Source of the DNA: UBA6987 sp045617825
Lineage (GTDB): Bacteria > Bacillota > Clostridia > Lachnospirales > Lachnospiraceae
Assembly: GCA_045617825.1 (NCBI GenBank)
Contig: JAZLJI010000054.1
Location: 1 to 5,823 of the forward strand
Reading direction: 5' to 3'
Length of the DNA stretch: 5,823 bases
A program made the translations under genes and the position numbers. Positions within the stretch are counted from its first letter, which is position 1. Each line of letters opens with the position of its first letter. The notes under the pieces are model-generated. The model ran no database searches. It worked only from the letters and a program-made list of their open reading frames with translations, and was not told the DNA's origin. Shown piece after piece: positions 5,033 through 5,823 of this stretch.

Positions 5033-5596
5033 ATGAAAAAGCTGACGATATTTGTCGATATGGATGATACGCTGGAGCTGCTGCTCAAGGCCTGGCTGAA
5101 GCGGGTCAACGAGATCTACGGACGCTCCGTCACCTGCGAGGACGTGAGGGAATGGGATCTGACCAAGGCCTACCCGGGCCTGAGCTGGGAGCAGGTCTAC
5201 GGCACCACCTTCGACAAGGATTTCTGGAAGAGCGTAGAGCCCATGCCCGGCGCGGTGGAGGGCCTGAAGGCCCTGATGGATCAGGGACACGAGGTCTACG
5301 TGGCCACCGCCTCTCTGATGGAGAATATCCCGCAGAAATTCACGGACGTGCTGTTCAGGTATTTTCCGTACCTGTGCTGGGACCAGGTGATCGTGACCTC
5401 CAAGAAGCAGCTGCTGAAGGGAGACGTGCTGATCGACGACGGGGTCCACAACCTGCTGGGCGGCGGCTACGCCAAGCTGCTGATGGACGCGCCCTACAAC
5501 CGGGATTTCGACGAGAAGGCCGCGGGCATGATCCGGGTCCGGAGCTGGGACGAGGTGGTGCGCGAGGTGACGCGGCTGGCGGAGGAGGAAGAGTAA
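5033..5596 (+). CDS. HAD-superfamily 5'(3')-deoxyribonucleotidase-like protein (NT5C type)
   Basis: A 187-residue predicted cytosolic HAD phosphatase of the 5'(3')-deoxyribonucleotidase family, which removes phosphate from nucleoside monophosphates. HAD motif I is FVDMDDTLE (7-15), with Asp9 as nucleophile and Asp11 as acid/base. Motif II is the ATAS stretch (91-94). The lysine of motif III lies in SKKQLLKGD (123-131), and motif IV is the acidic VLIDDG (132-137). A helical cap region (about 18-70, with WDLTKAYPG at 41-49) sits between motifs I and II as in NT5C enzymes. The length fits the family. The ATG at 5033 follows AAAGGA (5018-5023); an in-frame TTG at 5000 lacks a site and lies at the predicted transcription start. 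The gene is divergent from the lipid kinase. The family call is strong; substrate could be a deoxynucleotide or another small phosphate ester. Confidence 0.88.
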   Translation: MKKLTIFVDMDDTLELLLKAWLKRVNEIYGRSVTCEDVREWDLTKAYPGLSWEQVYGTTFDKDFWKSVEPMPGAVEGLKALMDQGHEVYVATASLMENIPQKFTDVLFRYFPYLCWDQVIVTSKKQLLKGDVLIDDGVHNLLGGGYAKLLMDAPYNRDFDEKAAGMIRVRSWDEVVREVTRLAEEEE

Positions 5597-5610
5597 GGCT
5601 GCAGGGCGAC

Positions 5611-5658
5611 GGAGCCCGGCCGGAGATCACCGGACAGTGCGCCGGAGCCCGGCCGGAG
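5611..5658. repeat. 15-bp direct repeat in the 3' flank of the nucleotidase-like gene
   Basis: GGAGCCCGGCCGGAG occurs at 5611-5625 and again at 5644-5658, a period of 33 bp, starting 15 bp after the stop codon. Each copy contains the palindrome CCGGCCGG. A further palindrome, TCCTCCGGAGGA, lies at 5686-5697. The region 5597-5732 has no gene; it is GC-rich and repetitive with no recognised function. Confidence 0.7.
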
Positions 5659-5672
5659 GCCCGGGACCGGCG
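5640..5672 (+). other. Strong GC-rich hairpin behind the nucleotidase-like gene
   Basis: CGCCGG (5640-5645) pairs with CCGGCG (5667-5672). After a small AG/A internal loop, CCCGG (5648-5652) pairs with CCGGG (5661-5665), leaving an 8-nt loop. It is followed by GAAAAAGG and not by a T-run, so it is not a canonical intrinsic terminator. It may stabilise the mRNA 3' end or serve as a Rho-type or weak terminator. The second 15-bp repeat copy lies within it. Confidence 0.4.
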
Positions 5673-5732
5673 AAAAAGGCGAAATTCCTCCGGAGGACCG
5701 GAAGCAGTCCGTGGAGAAGCCGTGCGGACATG

Positions 5733-5756
5733 AAAAAAGCCCGGGGCTTCCCGGGC
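5733..5756 (-). terminator. Intrinsic terminator of the tRNA-Met gene
   Basis: On the minus strand GCCCGGG (5756-5750) and CCCGGGC (5745-5739) form a 7-bp stem with an AAGC loop, followed directly by six T (+ strand A-run 5733-5738). It begins nine bases after the tRNA 3' end. On the plus strand no T-run follows, so it serves only minus-strand transcription. Confidence 0.88.
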
Positions 5757-5765
5757 AATAAAAAA

Positions 5766-5823
5766 TAGCGAGAGGGGGATTCGAACCCTCGACACTGCGG
5801 GTATGAACCGCATGCTCTAGCCA
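5766..5823 (-). tRNA. tRNA-Met (CAU), elongator type, 3' part (5' end beyond window)
   Basis: Reading the minus strand: D-loop end with GG, D-stem GAGC, anticodon stem TGCGG/CCGCA around loop TTCATAC with anticodon CAU (complement at 5803-5805), variable loop GTGTC, T-arm GAGGG-TTCGAAT-CCCCC, acceptor strand TCTCGCT and discriminator A at 5766. CCA is not encoded. The anticodon stem lacks the three G-C pairs of initiator tRNA next to the loop, and the loop is TTCATAC, not the usual CTCATAA of tRNA-Ile(CAU), so elongator Met is favoured. One A.C mismatch occurs in the T-stem (tRNA positions 50 and 64; window 5789 and 5775). About 16-18 nt of the 5' end lie outside the window. Confidence 0.9.

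Noticed and set aside
4966..5109. 48-residue N-terminal extension of the lipid kinase
   Set aside because: It would cross the promoter region and overlap the start of the divergent gene; the nucleotide-binding VNPAAG motif begins six residues after the chosen start, as usual in the family.

Overview
The window reads as ordinary chromosome of a fairly GC-rich member of the Clostridia, most likely a gut Oscillospirales- or Lachnospirales-type bacterium. The reasons are strong AGGAGG-type ribosome binding sites, clear sigma-A promoters, an XRE regulator with a four-helix membrane tail, a DegV/FakB-type lipid-binding protein, a cytosolic GH20 hexosaminidase of the GH20C type, and a tRNA gene without an encoded CCA end. 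The taxon is inferred from gene types and base composition only. No phage, transposase or CRISPR gene is visible.

Layout. Bases 1-160 have no credible gene. They hold a dense set of adjacent inverted repeats (1-110) that can fold into a multi-branched structure, and a 27-bp direct repeat (3-29 and 130-156). A promoter (189-217) and a leader of about 180 nt precede a GH20 exo-beta-N-acetylhexosaminidase gene (406-2142, +). That gene ends in a hairpin terminator whose core is a third, diverged copy of the same repeat. Facing it is an XRE-family regulator with four predicted membrane helices (2207-2851, -). The regulator is divergent from a DegV-family fatty-acid-binding protein (3077-3943, +), and the intergenic space carries several copies of a TCTACC/GGTAGA motif, one of them inside the regulator's own promoter spacer.

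The DegV gene converges on a diacylglycerol/lipid kinase gene (4042-4965, -). The 3' end of that kinase gene, stop codon included, is present twice as an imperfect 49-bp tandem duplication. The kinase is divergent from a HAD-type 5'(3')-deoxyribonucleotidase-like gene (5033-5596, +). The 67-bp gap between them contains a palindromic AGTATACT that can act as the -10 box on both strands. The right edge holds the 3' part of a tRNA-Met(CAU) gene on the minus strand and its intrinsic terminator.

Function. The genes look like single-gene transcription units in alternating directions, not one operon. DegV/FakB-type proteins present fatty acids for phosphorylation, and DagK-type enzymes make phosphatidate from diacylglycerol. 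The central pair therefore suggests a loose phospholipid-precursor theme, which is inference from neighbourhood only. GH20 (amino-sugar salvage) and the nucleotidase (nucleotide pool control) are housekeeping-type catabolic genes. The least explained parts are the structured repeat region at the left edge, the motif cluster between the XRE and DegV genes, and the duplicated 3' end of the kinase gene.
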